Assembly (NCBI GenBank): GCA_020201275.1
Contig: JAIVHB010000165.1
Span: 1 to 37,177 of the forward strand
DNA length: 37,177 nucleotides
Direction of reading: 5' to 3'
From: Rhodothermaceae bacterium
GTDB taxonomy: Bacteria > Bacteroidota > Rhodothermia > Balneolales > Cyclonatronaceae
Part shown: positions 1 to 9,084 of the stretch, one piece after another
Numbering within the stretch: the first letter of the stretch is position 1
Layout of the letters: each line of letters opens with the position of its first letter
Notes under the pieces: model-generated
Told to the model about the DNA's origin: nothing
Database searches by the model: none
The model's input: the letters and a program-made list of their open reading frames with translations, nothing else
Translations under genes and position numbers: made by a program

Positions 1-89
1 AACCACACAACCCATTCGTGATACTCTCTTCCCCAAAAATTTGTACCTTTATCGCAAATAAATAAACAGACCATTTGATCATTATTAAG

Positions 90-1103
90 ATGAAAGATAT
101 TGCAGACAAAACATTCAGAATTGTAATAATCGGCAGCGGTCCGGCCGGCCTGACCGCCGCTCTGTATGCCGCACGGGCCGATCTGAAGCCCCTGGTGCTG
201 GAAGGTCCTGAACCCGGCGGACAGCTCACCACTACCACCGATGTGGAGAACTTCCCGGGTTATCCCGAGGGGGTGATGGGACCGAAAATGATGGAGGATT
301 TCCGTGAGCAGGCCACCCGTTTCGGCGCCGACTGCCGGTACGGAATGGTCACATCCATCGAGTTCGACAAACGACCTTACAAACTGACTATCGACGAAGA
401 GACTACGATTTTTGCAGAAGCTGTGATCGTGGCGACCGGCGCGGCGGCGAAGTGGCTGGGTCTGCCCAGTGAGCAGCGCATGCGCGGACGCGGTGTTACA
501 GCCTGTGCCACTTGCGACGGTGCCTTTTTCCGCGAGCAGCACGTAATCGTAATCGGCGGCGGCGACTCCGCCATGGAGGAGTCCACCTTCCTCACCAAAT
601 TTGCCAGCAAAGTGACCATTGTACACCGGCGTGATGAATTCCGGGCGTCCAAAATCATGCAGGACCGCGCCTTGAATCATCCCAAAATCGAGGTGATCTG
701 GGATTCGACTATCGAGGAGGTGCTCGGCGAACAGGTTGTACAGGGGGTTAAGCTCCGCAATGTGAAGACCGGTGAAATCACCACCCTTGAAGATGTAACC
801 GGCGTTTTCCTTGCCATTGGTCATAAGCCGAACACCGACCTGTTCAAAGGGGTACTCGACATGGACGAAAGCGGTTATATCATTACCAAACCGCGGAGCA
901 CCTACACCAACATGGATGGCATCTTTGCCTGCGGCGACGCCCAGGACGCCATCTACCGCCAGGCGGTTACAGCTGCCGGCAGCGGGTGCATGGCCGCCCT
1001 GGATGCGGAACGCTGGCTTGAAAATCAGGTAGATCACGTTGAAACCGGAGGTTATCGATTATATCATCCGGGCGGCCGGCACATCCCCCTCCGGAGCGAA
1101 TAA
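90..1103 (+). CDS. trxB: Thioredoxin reductase (NADPH), with abnormal C-terminal extension
   Basis: FAD- and NADPH-dependent disulfide reductase that keeps cytoplasmic thioredoxin reduced. Seen: an N-terminal FAD-binding GSGPAGLTAA motif, the redox-active CATC pair (Cys139/Cys142, followed by DGAFF), an NADPH-binding GGGDSAMEE motif, and the C-terminal FAD segment containing GIFACGDAQD. The ATG at 90 is preferred over an in-frame TTG at 75 because it places the FAD motif at the usual distance. Family members normally end soon after the ERWLENQ-like sequence, reached here at about 1028. This frame instead runs 24 codons further into the following nitroreductase gene (tail VDHVETGG...). A TAG lies one base out of frame at 1030-1032, so either one extra base or a deletion joining the two genes would explain the tail. 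The enzyme core looks complete. Family certain; natural C-terminus doubtful. Confidence 0.95.
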   Translation: MKDIADKTFRIVIIGSGPAGLTAALYAARADLKPLVLEGPEPGGQLTTTTDVENFPGYPEGVMGPKMMEDFREQATRFGADCRYGMVTSIEFDKRPYKLTIDEETTIFAEAVIVATGAAAKWLGLPSEQRMRGRGVTACATCDGAFFREQHVIVIGGGDSAMEESTFLTKFASKVTIVHRRDEFRASKIMQDRALNHPKIEVIWDSTIEEVLGEQVVQGVKLRNVKTGEITTLEDVTGVFLAIGHKPNTDLFKGVLDMDESGYIITKPRSTYTNMDGIFACGDAQDAIYRQAVTAAGSGCMAALDAERWLENQVDHVETGGYRLYHPGGRHIPLRSE

Positions 1104-1572
1104 GCAACCCTGGCATTTTTGCGTGGTGCGCGATCCGGCTGTGAAGAAGAACATTCGCGAAGGGGCTGAAGCCGAAGAGAAGCAGAATTACAGCGCTCGC
1201 TTCAGCGATGAGATGCTGGGTGATATCGAACACCTCGGCACCAACCCGGTAAAGGAATTTCTGGAGACGGCCCCGGTGCTGATTGTTGTATTCAAAGAGA
1301 GCTACCGTGTAGAGGATGGATATAAACGGAAAAACTACTACGTGAACGAATCGGTGGGACTCGCCTCGGGACTTTTACTTGCAGCCATCCACAATGCGGG
1401 ACTTGTAACCGTTACCCATACGCCGAGCCCGATGAAATTTCTCAATCAGATACTCGACCGGCCACAAAATGAGGTCCCAATTTTACTCATGCCTGTGGGA
1501 TACCCGGCTCATGACGCTGTAGTGCCCGACATCGAACGCAAACCGCTGCACGAGATCATGACCCGGTACTGA
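1039..1572 (+). CDS. Nitroreductase family protein, N-terminally truncated
   Basis: FMN-dependent NAD(P)H nitroreductase-like oxidoreductase of unknown substrate. The readable part begins at the family signature RAAGTSPSGANKQPWHF, which in complete members lies about 45-55 residues from the N-terminus. The C-terminal half is well preserved (NESVGLASGLLLAAIHNAGL; TPSPMKFLN; PVGYPA). The only in-frame initiator is a TTG at 1039, preceded three codons earlier by TAG at 1030. The missing N-terminal segment usually carries the RRSVR-type FMN phosphate-binding residues, so the product is probably inactive. It overlaps the 3' end of trxB by 65 bases in another frame. That is not a normal gene arrangement and suggests a deletion between the two genes. 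Family assignment is good; functionality is doubtful. Confidence 0.8.
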   Translation: MKPEVIDYIIRAAGTSPSGANKQPWHFCVVRDPAVKKNIREGAEAEEKQNYSARFSDEMLGDIEHLGTNPVKEFLETAPVLIVVFKESYRVEDGYKRKNYYVNESVGLASGLLLAAIHNAGLVTVTHTPSPMKFLNQILDRPQNEVPILLMPVGYPAHDAVVPDIERKPLHEIMTRY

Positions 1573-1804
1573 CCTACGAATCCGACCTGTACTGCATTTC
1601 CTGATTTCCGCATAGAAATTAGTGACCATGTCCGCATATCACAAACCAGTATAGCGGGGTATTTAGGGTTAATTACCGTGGTTTAATCACTTTTTAAGTA
1701 AATATACGGATGCATCGTCAGGTCAATTTTCCCTATCATCAGCGAAACTTGCGTATGGCTCTATCGTATTGACGTGCTTTCACTTAAAAATAAATCGGGA
1801 AAAT

Positions 1805-2719
1805 ATGAAACGTGTTCTGAAGGTAACTGGTGCAGTACTTGTTTTTCTTGTTCTGCTGATAACCCTGCTGCTGGCGTATGTTTATACCGCATCTACCAGC
1901 AGGATGAACTCCGACTATCACATCGAAGTGGCTACGTTAAATGTGCCCACAGACTCACTCAGCATTGCCAGGGGTAAATATCTGTTCACGACCCGGGGTT
2001 GTGTTGACTGCCACGGTGAAAACCTGGGTGGCAAAGTATTTGTCGAAGATCCCGGAATCGGTTTTTACTACGGCACTAACCTGACAACTGGTGTTCAGGG
2101 TATCGGAACAACCTACAGCAACGAGGATATCGACCGGGCGATCCGGCATGCCGTGAAAAAAAACGGCAAACCGGTTCGCATGATGCCCTCCATGGACTGG
2201 GCTCATTTTAGCGATTCCGACATCGCCGAGCTCATCGCCTATATCCGCTCCGCCCCCCCTGTCAATTCGGATTTTCCGCCCATTAAAGTCGGGCCACTCG
2301 GCCGCGCGCTGTTCCTGGCCGGTGAATTTCCGCTTCTCCATGCAGAGTTGATCGATCACACTATGGAGCGACCTCAAATGATTGTCGAAGAGGTTTCCAT
2401 CGAGTACGGATCCTACATCACCGCCACCTGCATGGGCTGCCACGGGCATTCACTTACCGGCGGACCAATACCCGGTACACCGCCCGACTGGCCCCCGGCA
2501 GCCAACATCACGCCCGATCCGGTCAACGGCATTGGAACCTGGTCTGAGGAGGATTTTTTCAGGGCCATGCGTGAGGGCAAGCGTCCCGATGGTACGGATA
2601 TCAGCCCCATTATGCCATGGATGTACACCCGCGAAATGAACGACACCGAAATCAGCGCCATCTGGACCTATCTCAGGTCACTTGATGTTGTGACCACCAC
2701 CGAACTGATACTGAACTGA
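1805..2719 (+). CDS. Membrane-anchored di-heme cytochrome c
   Basis: Predicted periplasmic electron carrier of about 304 residues with two covalent c-type haem sites. Seen: an N-terminal hydrophobic segment (residues about 6-27) that looks like an uncleaved anchor or signal; CVDCH at residues 66-70; CMGCH at 209-213; and methionine-rich stretches after each site (MMPSMDW and PIMPWMY) that could supply the axial ligands. The two halves resemble a duplicated single-haem domain, each with GIGTxxSxEDxxRAxR. The ATG at 1805 is chosen over the in-frame upstream start at 1769 because the hydrophobic segment then begins immediately. Proteins of this kind often act beside alcohol or sugar dehydrogenases, but no such partner is adjacent. 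It converges on the prolyl oligopeptidase gene with a 55 bp gap and no convincing terminator. Confidence 0.88.
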   Translation: MKRVLKVTGAVLVFLVLLITLLLAYVYTASTSRMNSDYHIEVATLNVPTDSLSIARGKYLFTTRGCVDCHGENLGGKVFVEDPGIGFYYGTNLTTGVQGIGTTYSNEDIDRAIRHAVKKNGKPVRMMPSMDWAHFSDSDIAELIAYIRSAPPVNSDFPPIKVGPLGRALFLAGEFPLLHAELIDHTMERPQMIVEEVSIEYGSYITATCMGCHGHSLTGGPIPGTPPDWPPAANITPDPVNGIGTWSEEDFFRAMREGKRPDGTDISPIMPWMYTREMNDTEISAIWTYLRSLDVVTTTELILN

Positions 2720-2774
2720 CGGGATTTGGACATCCGGGCCGGCTTTTCCGGTTATATTCTGCCCGTTGTCAGCC

Positions 2775-4892
2775 CTATTTTACACGCAGGCCGGTGTGTT
2801 TCGCGATGAATGCCCAGCGGTCGGCGGCTTCCTCGATGATCATTGCCGTTGGCCGGCCCCCTCCGTGCCCGGCACGCGTTTCAATACGTATTAGAACGGG
2901 GTTACCACCGGCATGCTGTTCCTGCAGGGTCGCGGCAAACTTGTGGGAGTGTGCCGGTACCACGCGGTCGTCACGCTCGGCCGTTGTGATGAGCGTTGCC
3001 GGGTATTCGATTCCCATTTCCAGGTTATGCAGCGGTGAGTAGGCGTACAGGTATTCAAAATCTTCCGGATTGTCGCTTCGGCCGTAATCGCTTGCCCAGG
3101 CCCAGCCGATTGTAAACATGTGGTAACGTAGCATGTCGAGCACACCCACGGCCGGCATGGCAACTGCGAACAGGTCGGGGCGCTGCACCATGGCAGCAGC
3201 AACCAGCAGGCCCCCGTTTGATCCGCCGCCGATTGCCAGTTCCGACGATGAAGTGTACCCCTCATCGAGCAGGAATTCGGCCGCGGCGATGAAATCATCG
3301 AACACATTCTGCTTGTTCTCTTTGGTACCGGCCTGGTGCCACTCGCGACCATACTCACCGCCGCCTCTCAGGTTGGCAACGGCATAGATACCACCCATCT
3401 CCATCCAGATCAGGTTGCTTACACTGAAGCCGGGTGTCATGCTGACATTAAACCCGCCGTAACCGTACAGGTAGGTCGGGTTGTTACCGTTTTTCTCCAG
3501 CCCTTTTTTATAGGTGATGAACATCGGGACCATGGTACCGTCTTTGCTCTCGTAGAAAACCTGTTCCGTAACGTACTCCTCAGGATTGAAATCCACATCC
3601 GGTCTCCGGAATTCCTCGTATGTATGAGTCGTAAAATCGTAACGGAATATCGTTGTGGGGTAGGTGTAACTGGTAAAAGCAAAAAATGCCTCCGTATCAT
3701 CTCTTTCGCCGCTGAACCCGCTTGCCGAGCCGATTCCGGGCAGTTCAACCTCCCTCTCAAGGTTTCCGTCCTTGGCGTAAATGCGCACTTCCGAACGGGC
3801 ATCCACCAGATAAGAGGCCACAAACTGATTGTTCACAACCGAAATACCGGTAAGCACATGCTCCTGCTCCGGTATGACGGTCTTCCAGTTGTTCTTCGCC
3901 GGATTACGGAGATCGATCGAAATCACCCGGTTTTTCGGCGCATCCAGATCGGTCTGGAAGTAGAACACCGGCCCGTCGTTGGTTATGTAGCTGTATCTGG
4001 CCTCGAAGGTGTCGATCAATTTTACTACAGACCTGCCGGTACGCGATATATCCTGATAGTATAAACGGTTACGTGGTGCGCTGCTTTCCGATAACGAAAT
4101 GATCAGATAATTTCCGTCGTGGCTTACAGAACCGCCAATCATCCAGTTTGGCTCGTCAGGGCGTTCGTAAATCAGGACATCTTCCGATTGATCGGTTCCC
4201 AGCCTGTGATAGTACAGTTTTACATTGGTATTCTCGGCTGTCAGCTCCTCGCCCGGGGCCGGTTCAGGGTACCGGCTGTAGTAGAATCCCTGCTCATCAT
4301 GGGTCCAGGATCCGCTTGAAAATTTGATCCATTTCAGATGTGTATCGAGGTCTTCTCCCGTTTCGATCTCGCGTACAAAGAATTCACGCCAGTCGGACCC
4401 TCCGTCCGATTTGCCGTACATCAGATAGCGTGCATTTTTTGAAATGGCTACTGATGCCAGCGATACGGTACCATCTTCGGAGAAAATGTTCGGGTCGAGC
4501 AGAACCCTTGGCTCATCATCCAGGCTCTGCATCGTGTAGAGTACGCTCTGATTCTGCAGCCCGTCGTTGTAGCTGTAAAAATAGTGCCCGCCTCGCTTCG
4601 ATGGCGTGCTGTAGCGGGGATAATCCCACAGGGTGGTGAGTCTCGATTCTATCCGGTCGCGGCCGGGCAGCGATTTCAGATAGGGGAAGGTGACATCGTT
4701 CTGAGCCCGTACCCAAGCTTTGGTATCCTCGGCATTCGGGTCTTCCAGCCAGCGGTAGGGATCGGCAACCTCGGTTCCGTGATAGTCATCCACTACGTCC
4801 AGTTTTTTGCTTTCGGGATATTCAAATGTTTCGGACGCGCAGGCCGTAAAAAATACAGCCATCATATATAGAAATGAGCGTTTCATTTTCAT
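2775..4892 (-). CDS. Prolyl oligopeptidase family serine peptidase (S9A), lipoprotein
   Basis: Serine peptidase that cleaves short peptides after proline. Seen: a signal sequence ending in a lipobox-like FTAC at residues 15-18, so the protein is probably lipid-anchored in the periplasm. An N-terminal beta-propeller region begins with the DDYHGTEVADPYRWLE motif typical of S9A enzymes. The C-terminal alpha/beta hydrolase domain has the nucleophile elbow GGGSNGG (Ser558), the acid in ERDDRVVP (Asp641/642) and the histidine in RAGHGGG (His676). The 705-residue length is normal for the family and the triad is complete, so it should be active. Transcription converges with the upstream cytochrome gene. 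The gene appears to stand alone. Confidence 0.95.
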   Translation of the reverse strand: MKMKRSFLYMMAVFFTACASETFEYPESKKLDVVDDYHGTEVADPYRWLEDPNAEDTKAWVRAQNDVTFPYLKSLPGRDRIESRLTTLWDYPRYSTPSKRGGHYFYSYNDGLQNQSVLYTMQSLDDEPRVLLDPNIFSEDGTVSLASVAISKNARYLMYGKSDGGSDWREFFVREIETGEDLDTHLKWIKFSSGSWTHDEQGFYYSRYPEPAPGEELTAENTNVKLYYHRLGTDQSEDVLIYERPDEPNWMIGGSVSHDGNYLIISLSESSAPRNRLYYQDISRTGRSVVKLIDTFEARYSYITNDGPVFYFQTDLDAPKNRVISIDLRNPAKNNWKTVIPEQEHVLTGISVVNNQFVASYLVDARSEVRIYAKDGNLEREVELPGIGSASGFSGERDDTEAFFAFTSYTYPTTIFRYDFTTHTYEEFRRPDVDFNPEEYVTEQVFYESKDGTMVPMFITYKKGLEKNGNNPTYLYGYGGFNVSMTPGFSVSNLIWMEMGGIYAVANLRGGGEYGREWHQAGTKENKQNVFDDFIAAAEFLLDEGYTSSSELAIGGGSNGGLLVAAAMVQRPDLFAVAMPAVGVLDMLRYHMFTIGWAWASDYGRSDNPEDFEYLYAYSPLHNLEMGIEYPATLITTAERDDRVVPAHSHKFAATLQEQHAGGNPVLIRIETRAGHGGGRPTAMIIEEAADRWAFIAKHTGLRVK

Positions 4893-5176
4893 CAGTTTGG
4901 TGGTTCACTCAAGTCATCCATCCCGTTACACAGGATTTTGAAATATGGTGTCGTATCCTGACCGGTTGGTTATTTGTTCAGACTCGAAATTTAGCGCAAA
5001 TAAAAGGTATGAGCAAAAACGGGTATGTATAAGGATGGACATAATCCCACAAGTACCGGAACGCGCGTTACCCGGGCGGCGCAGCATATCGAAAAGCAGG
5101 TAGACCCGCACTATTACCGGCCAGTGCCGCTTGCCCGGCACCTTAACCATGCCGGTGTTCTCCACCAGCGGCGGGG

Positions 5177-5893
5177 CTAGGGCTCGAGGAAGAGCAGTGA
5201 ACTGTTGTCTTTGAGCCAGCGCTCGGCCTGCTTCCAGTCGGGGAAATGCCTGCCGACCTCCCTCCAGAACGCGGGGCTGTGATTGAAATGCACCATGTGG
5301 CACAGCTCGTGGATGAACAGGTAGTCCCAGATTTCGGGCGGACACTTGACAAGCCTCCAGTTGAACGACAGGTTGCCTTTAGTGCTGCAGGTACCCCATT
5401 TGGTCTTCTGGGAGCGGATGAAAACCCGCTGATAGGTAAAGCCGTGCTGTGCTGCAATATCATCGAGCCGGGCGGGGATTTCAGCAAGAGCTGCTTTGCG
5501 GTAGAACTGCATAAGCGCTGCATTAATATCTGATGTGCCCGGTTTCAGGTGACCGGGGTAGAACAGCGCCGCACCCGTTTCCTTCACCGATCGGATGCGG
5601 CCGGAATGGTCGGGGTACATGGGTATCCACACGCCCCTGAGCAGCAGTTCACCCTCGCTGAAACGGTTTTTTTCGTCTGTAGCACACCGTTTTTGCTGCA
5701 TCCTCCCGATGCTTTTGTCCACCCAGGCCCGCTGGGATTTGAGGAATGTCTCCATCTGCCCCCGGCTGCACCAGTTCGGTGCCGACACAACCACCCTGTC
5801 AGCTTTGATCCGGATGCGGATATTCTTTTGCCGCTTCCTCTTTACGTATTCGACCGGTACCGGTGCCCCGTTATCAGTCACGAAAAGGTCCAT
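5177..5893 (-). CDS. YgjP/WLM-type (DUF45) zinc metallopeptidase
   Basis: Predicted zinc-dependent metallopeptidase of the YgjP-like DUF45 family, 238 residues. The zinc motif HELCH is seen at residues 195-199, with a further histidine at 205 (HFNHSPAFW) as likely third ligand. Upstream lie the family-typical KTKWGTCS and LSFNWRLVKCP segments. The N-terminal half begins with a strand-rich region (VEYVKRKRQKNIRIRIKADRVVVSAP) usual for these proteins. No signal peptide is seen, so it should be cytoplasmic. The start codon lies one base after the stop of the TPR-protein gene upstream, so the two genes are almost certainly co-transcribed and translationally linked. The biological role of this family is poorly known; some relatives act in DNA-protein crosslink repair. 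Confidence 0.88.
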   Translation of the reverse strand: MDLFVTDNGAPVPVEYVKRKRQKNIRIRIKADRVVVSAPNWCSRGQMETFLKSQRAWVDKSIGRMQQKRCATDEKNRFSEGELLLRGVWIPMYPDHSGRIRSVKETGAALFYPGHLKPGTSDINAALMQFYRKAALAEIPARLDDIAAQHGFTYQRVFIRSQKTKWGTCSTKGNLSFNWRLVKCPPEIWDYLFIHELCHMVHFNHSPAFWREVGRHFPDWKQAERWLKDNSSLLFLEP

Positions 5894-5894
5894 G

Positions 5895-7145
5895 CTACAA
5901 CTCCCTCAGCAGTTCGCGGGCGCGGCCCGCATAAAAACTGTGGTTCCTGCGGCTGTTGAGTTCACGCAGATAGCGTTTCCCCTCGTCCGTGTGACCCGAC
6001 CGGAGATGGGCGCGCGCACTGTACCATGTGGCCATAGCACCGAAACGGCGCTCATTTGGATTACGGGCCAGCCTGGCGGAATAGGAGAGAGCCTTTTCCG
6101 ACTTCTCCAGGGCGAGGTCGTTTTGCAGGTGCATATAGGCAATGCGGGCCCTTACGGCATTCATCTCCTCCTGAAGTGGCAGATCGGTACTGAAATCGGG
6201 ATCTGACAGGGTAGAATCGATGAGGATTGCCGCTCTGTTCAGGTCGCCCACATTCACATAAGCCCTCATACGCAGGCGTCTGAAAAACCCGTTGGCCGGA
6301 TACCGGTCAGTCAGGGTTTGCAGGTAGTGCAGGGCAAGGTCATACTGCTGTTCATAGTTCAGGTTGATGTGGCCCAGAAAATAGGTCGATTCGGGGATCA
6401 CGAAGGCGCTGCTGTCGGCAGCCATGCGCAGGCGGTTTAGACCGTCTTCACGATCGCCGCCGGGCAACATCCATGCCAGCGGCTTCACAAGCGGGTATTC
6501 CTCGGCGAGGTAGGCAGCGAAATAGTTGTAGGTACCCATGCCGAACTGAAGGTCGGGCAGATCGGGCTCAAGTTGCTCGAGCCGGAATAGCACGTTCAGG
6601 CTTACGCGGGCATGACTCAGGCTCTGGTACCAGCTTTCACGGTTGGAGTAGAGCCGCGCCAGAAAACCATTGGCCAGGGCTTTTATCACAAGCGCATCCA
6701 CATGGCGGCGGTCGCGGTTCAGCAGCCGGTCGCTCCTGAAATCGGCTTCCCGGAGCTTGTTGATGAACAGCTCGTCGGTGGATGTGTTCTCAAGATCGGG
6801 CAGGATGGTCCACCAAAGTTCCAGGGCTTCCCAGAACGGCCACACCGGGTGATCGGGATGCGCCTGTTTCCAGGGTGCCATCAGCCGGCGGGCACCTGTG
6901 AACTCGAGATTGTACACCATATCGACCGCAGATTGCGCAGCGGCAACAAAATCGGGATCACGGAGCAGGTACGGATCTGCCTGCCGGGTGGATGCAGCCG
7001 GAAGCGGCATATGGACATGTGTTATCGCGACCGGCGGGCCTGGTATCGTTGATGCAGGCAGGACAGGTTGTGCGTATAAGGCAGTTTGGGCCATCGCCAG
7101 AAACAAAAGGCTTGCAATTGGTGCTGCACAGATTTTATTCATCAT
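5895..7145 (-). CDS. Secreted TPR-repeat protein, function unknown
   Basis: Not recognised as a named family. Seen: two adjacent ATGs, then a signal peptide (residues about 1-26, ending ALYAQ) indicating export to the periplasm. A proline-rich linker follows, then a largely alpha-helical body with tetratricopeptide-like units (for example around residues 180-215, 245-300 and 345-416). The composition (many Arg, Leu, Ala and aromatic residues at helix positions) fits a superhelical protein-interaction scaffold. Its stop codon is one base before the start of the YgjP-type metallopeptidase gene, so both are probably read from one promoter upstream of 7145. It might tether or organise peptides or envelope proteins, but that is speculation. 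Length 416 residues; no truncation evident. Confidence 0.75.
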   Translation of the reverse strand: MMNKICAAPIASLLFLAMAQTALYAQPVLPASTIPGPPVAITHVHMPLPAASTRQADPYLLRDPDFVAAAQSAVDMVYNLEFTGARRLMAPWKQAHPDHPVWPFWEALELWWTILPDLENTSTDELFINKLREADFRSDRLLNRDRRHVDALVIKALANGFLARLYSNRESWYQSLSHARVSLNVLFRLEQLEPDLPDLQFGMGTYNYFAAYLAEEYPLVKPLAWMLPGGDREDGLNRLRMAADSSAFVIPESTYFLGHINLNYEQQYDLALHYLQTLTDRYPANGFFRRLRMRAYVNVGDLNRAAILIDSTLSDPDFSTDLPLQEEMNAVRARIAYMHLQNDLALEKSEKALSYSARLARNPNERRFGAMATWYSARAHLRSGHTDEGKRYLRELNSRRNHSFYAGRARELLREL

Positions 7146-7149
7146 GATG

Positions 7150-7255
7150 CCTGCGGTTAATTTCTCGCGGGTTTTTTTGCCTGCGTTTTCCTGAGATTAT
7201 GCATTCGTTATGCCTGCTTATTTTCCCCACAGTTTTCCTGCGGTTATGTATTCGT
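7150..7255. repeat. Imperfect short direct repeats upstream of the TPR gene
   Basis: Two 24-base copies at 7185-7208 and 7232-7255 match at 21 of 24 positions (core gttttcctg...ttatg...attcgt), with a start-to-start spacing of 47 bases. A third partial copy (cctgcggtta) sits at 7150-7159. They occupy the gap between the hydrolase 3' end and the TPR-protein start, on the side where the TPR-gene promoter must lie. They could be operator-like sites or simple local duplication; nothing in the sequence decides between these. Confidence 0.5.
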
Positions 7256-7401
7256 AAAACTTGCGTTATGCATGCTCTTTTTTCCCTGCAGTTTCATTTA
7301 ACTGGCATTGATTGATCAGTCCCGCCGTTACTGGTAAATCCCGGTCACTGGCCGGTGCGTCCGGTGCAGCCCGCGCGGATTCATCACCCGCAACTGATAC
7401 A

Positions 7402-8229
7402 TCACCCGTTGAAGGAGTCGAGCCAGCGGATGGTGTGGTCGAGTACTTCGGTGAATTTTTTCGGCAGGTTGTCGTCAAGGTAAGGATGCGTGCTGCCAAA
7501 TGTGTGGTTGGCTCCATCGATGAAAATCCGGTCTTTTTCGCTGCTAGGGCAGTTTTCGTATAAAATCTGTGTGTGTTCAAAAGATACGGCATCATCGTCG
7601 GTTCCATGAATGAAACAGCAGGGCAGATTCAGATCTTCGTCGTACACCACCCGGTCTACCCGCATGGTCTGGCCGGTACGGCTGTTCAGGATTTCGGTAT
7701 ATCCTTTGGTCTTCCAGTCGTTGATCTGTGCTTCGCTCCATTGTTTGAGCACGTTGGAGACGGCCGCCCAGGTAACGACCATGGTGATCTGATCGAGTTC
7801 TGATGCGGCAACAACCGCTGTATGGCCACCCCGCGAATGCCCGATTACGGATACATTGTGGGGATCCATGGTTACCAGCGACGATTTGATGGTACTGTCT
7901 TTCAGGGCTTCGAGCACACTGGCCACATCCTCGAGATCCTGCGACAGCGTTTCGCGGGCAAACAGGTCGAGGCGGTCAAATTCACAGGGATTGTCTCCGG
8001 TGCCGTTCAGCGAAAAATTCATGGCCAGAACGGCATAACCGGTACTCGCCATTTCGATGCAGGCGTCGGGGAACGTGCCCCAGTCTTTGAAACCCTTGAA
8101 CCCGTGCAGGAACAGTACTACCGGCAGTTCATACATGGCATGGGATGGGGTGTACAGATCGTAAGCAATGGGCAGGCCCTCCGATGAGGGAATGGTTCCC
8201 GAATCTTTCTTTACTGAATTGCTCTTCAT
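7402..8229 (-). CDS. Alpha/beta hydrolase (dienelactone-hydrolase/S9-like)
   Basis: Single-domain alpha/beta hydrolase of 275 residues; substrate unknown. Seen: the oxyanion-hole HGF motif (LFLHGFKGFKDWG, residues about 40-51), the nucleophile elbow GHSRGG with Ser132, an acidic residue in HGTDDDAV (Asp211-213) and the catalytic histidine in DGANHTFG (His242). No signal peptide. Its ATG overlaps the TGA of rluB by the ATGA arrangement (8226-8229), so it is translationally coupled and is the last gene of the scpB-rluB-hydrolase operon. A role linked to ribosome or chromosome maintenance cannot be inferred from this position alone. Typical annotation would be dienelactone hydrolase or prolyl oligopeptidase-like hydrolase. 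Confidence 0.85.
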   Translation of the reverse strand: MKSNSVKKDSGTIPSSEGLPIAYDLYTPSHAMYELPVVLFLHGFKGFKDWGTFPDACIEMASTGYAVLAMNFSLNGTGDNPCEFDRLDLFARETLSQDLEDVASVLEALKDSTIKSSLVTMDPHNVSVIGHSRGGHTAVVAASELDQITMVVTWAAVSNVLKQWSEAQINDWKTKGYTEILNSRTGQTMRVDRVVYDEDLNLPCCFIHGTDDDAVSFEHTQILYENCPSSEKDRIFIDGANHTFGSTHPYLDDNLPKKFTEVLDHTIRWLDSFNG

Positions 8230-9053
8230 TTTTTAAGCGATTTTTTATCCAAAAGCTTCACCAGTGTCCGGAGTTCGTTCACTTCCCGGTCTTTGAGGAA
8301 GCGCCAGCGGCCGCGTCTCATGCCTTTGAGTGAGAGTCCGCCGTAGATCGTCCGCTTGAGTGTAACGACTTCGGAGCCCACAGCTTGTATCATCCGCCGA
8401 ACAAGATGGTTCCGGCCTTCGAACACCGAAAGTTTAATTCCGTTGGGATGGGTTTCCATCCGGCTTACATGGTACGCTTTAGCCGGGCCATCTTCAAGGT
8501 CGACGCCGGCCTTCATGCGGGCCATATCCTCATCGCTGAGGCGGCTGGTGGTAACGACCTCGTATATTTTACGCACATTGTAACTGGGATGCATCAGCCG
8601 GTTGGCCAGTTCGCCGTCGTTGGTGAGCAAAAGCAGGCCGGTGGTGTTCCGGTCGAGGCGGCCAACAGGGTAAACCCGCTTGCCGGTGGCATCCTCAATG
8701 AGGTCCATCACCGTACTGCGGTCGCGCTCGTCGCTGGTGGTGGTGATGGTGTCTTTGGGTTTGTAGAGCAGTATATAGACGTGTTCTTCGGGGCGGATCA
8801 CATGGCCGTCGACCTCAACGCGCTCCGATGTTTTGATCTTCTGGCCCATTTCGGTCACTACTTTGCCGTTCACCTTCACGCGGCCCGATGTGATCAGGCT
8901 ATCGGCCTCGCGCCGTGAACAGATACCGGCGTGCGCTATGTATTTATTGAGGCGTACGATGCCCTCCGCCTCAATTTCAAGCTGTTTCTGCCGTGTGGAG
9001 GCACTGGTTTGGGGGGGACTCTTCCTGCCTCTGTTGCCGGTTTGTTTCTTCAA
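8226..9053 (-). CDS. rluB: 23S rRNA pseudouridine synthase RluB-type
   Basis: Converts a uridine of 23S rRNA (U2605 in E. coli for RluB) to pseudouridine in the cytoplasm. Seen: an S4 RNA-binding domain at residues about 33-75 (VRLNKYIAHAGICSRREAD; VNGKVV), followed by the RsuA/RluB/E/F catalytic domain with the GRLDRNTTGLLLLTNDG motif, in which Asp134 is the catalytic aspartate. A basic, low-complexity N-terminal tail (residues 1-25) precedes the S4 domain. Length 275 residues, normal. It lies 31 bases downstream of scpB, an arrangement common in Gram-positive and Bacteroidota genomes, and overlaps the following hydrolase by four bases. The RluB versus RluE/F subtype cannot be proven from sequence inspection, but the S4 domain and operon position favour RluB. 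Confidence 0.92.
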   Translation of the reverse strand: MKKQTGNRGRKSPPQTSASTRQKQLEIEAEGIVRLNKYIAHAGICSRREADSLITSGRVKVNGKVVTEMGQKIKTSERVEVDGHVIRPEEHVYILLYKPKDTITTTSDERDRSTVMDLIEDATGKRVYPVGRLDRNTTGLLLLTNDGELANRLMHPSYNVRKIYEVVTTSRLSDEDMARMKAGVDLEDGPAKAYHVSRMETHPNGIKLSVFEGRNHLVRRMIQAVGSEVVTLKRTIYGGLSLKGMRRGRWRFLKDREVNELRTLVKLLDKKSLKK

Positions 9054-9084
9054 AATGTACCGATATGTGTGATGTGCGAATCTT

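Noticed and set aside
3336-4064. 242-codon plus-strand open frame inside the prolyl oligopeptidase gene
   Set aside because: Antisense to an intact family member with a full catalytic triad; no domain features.
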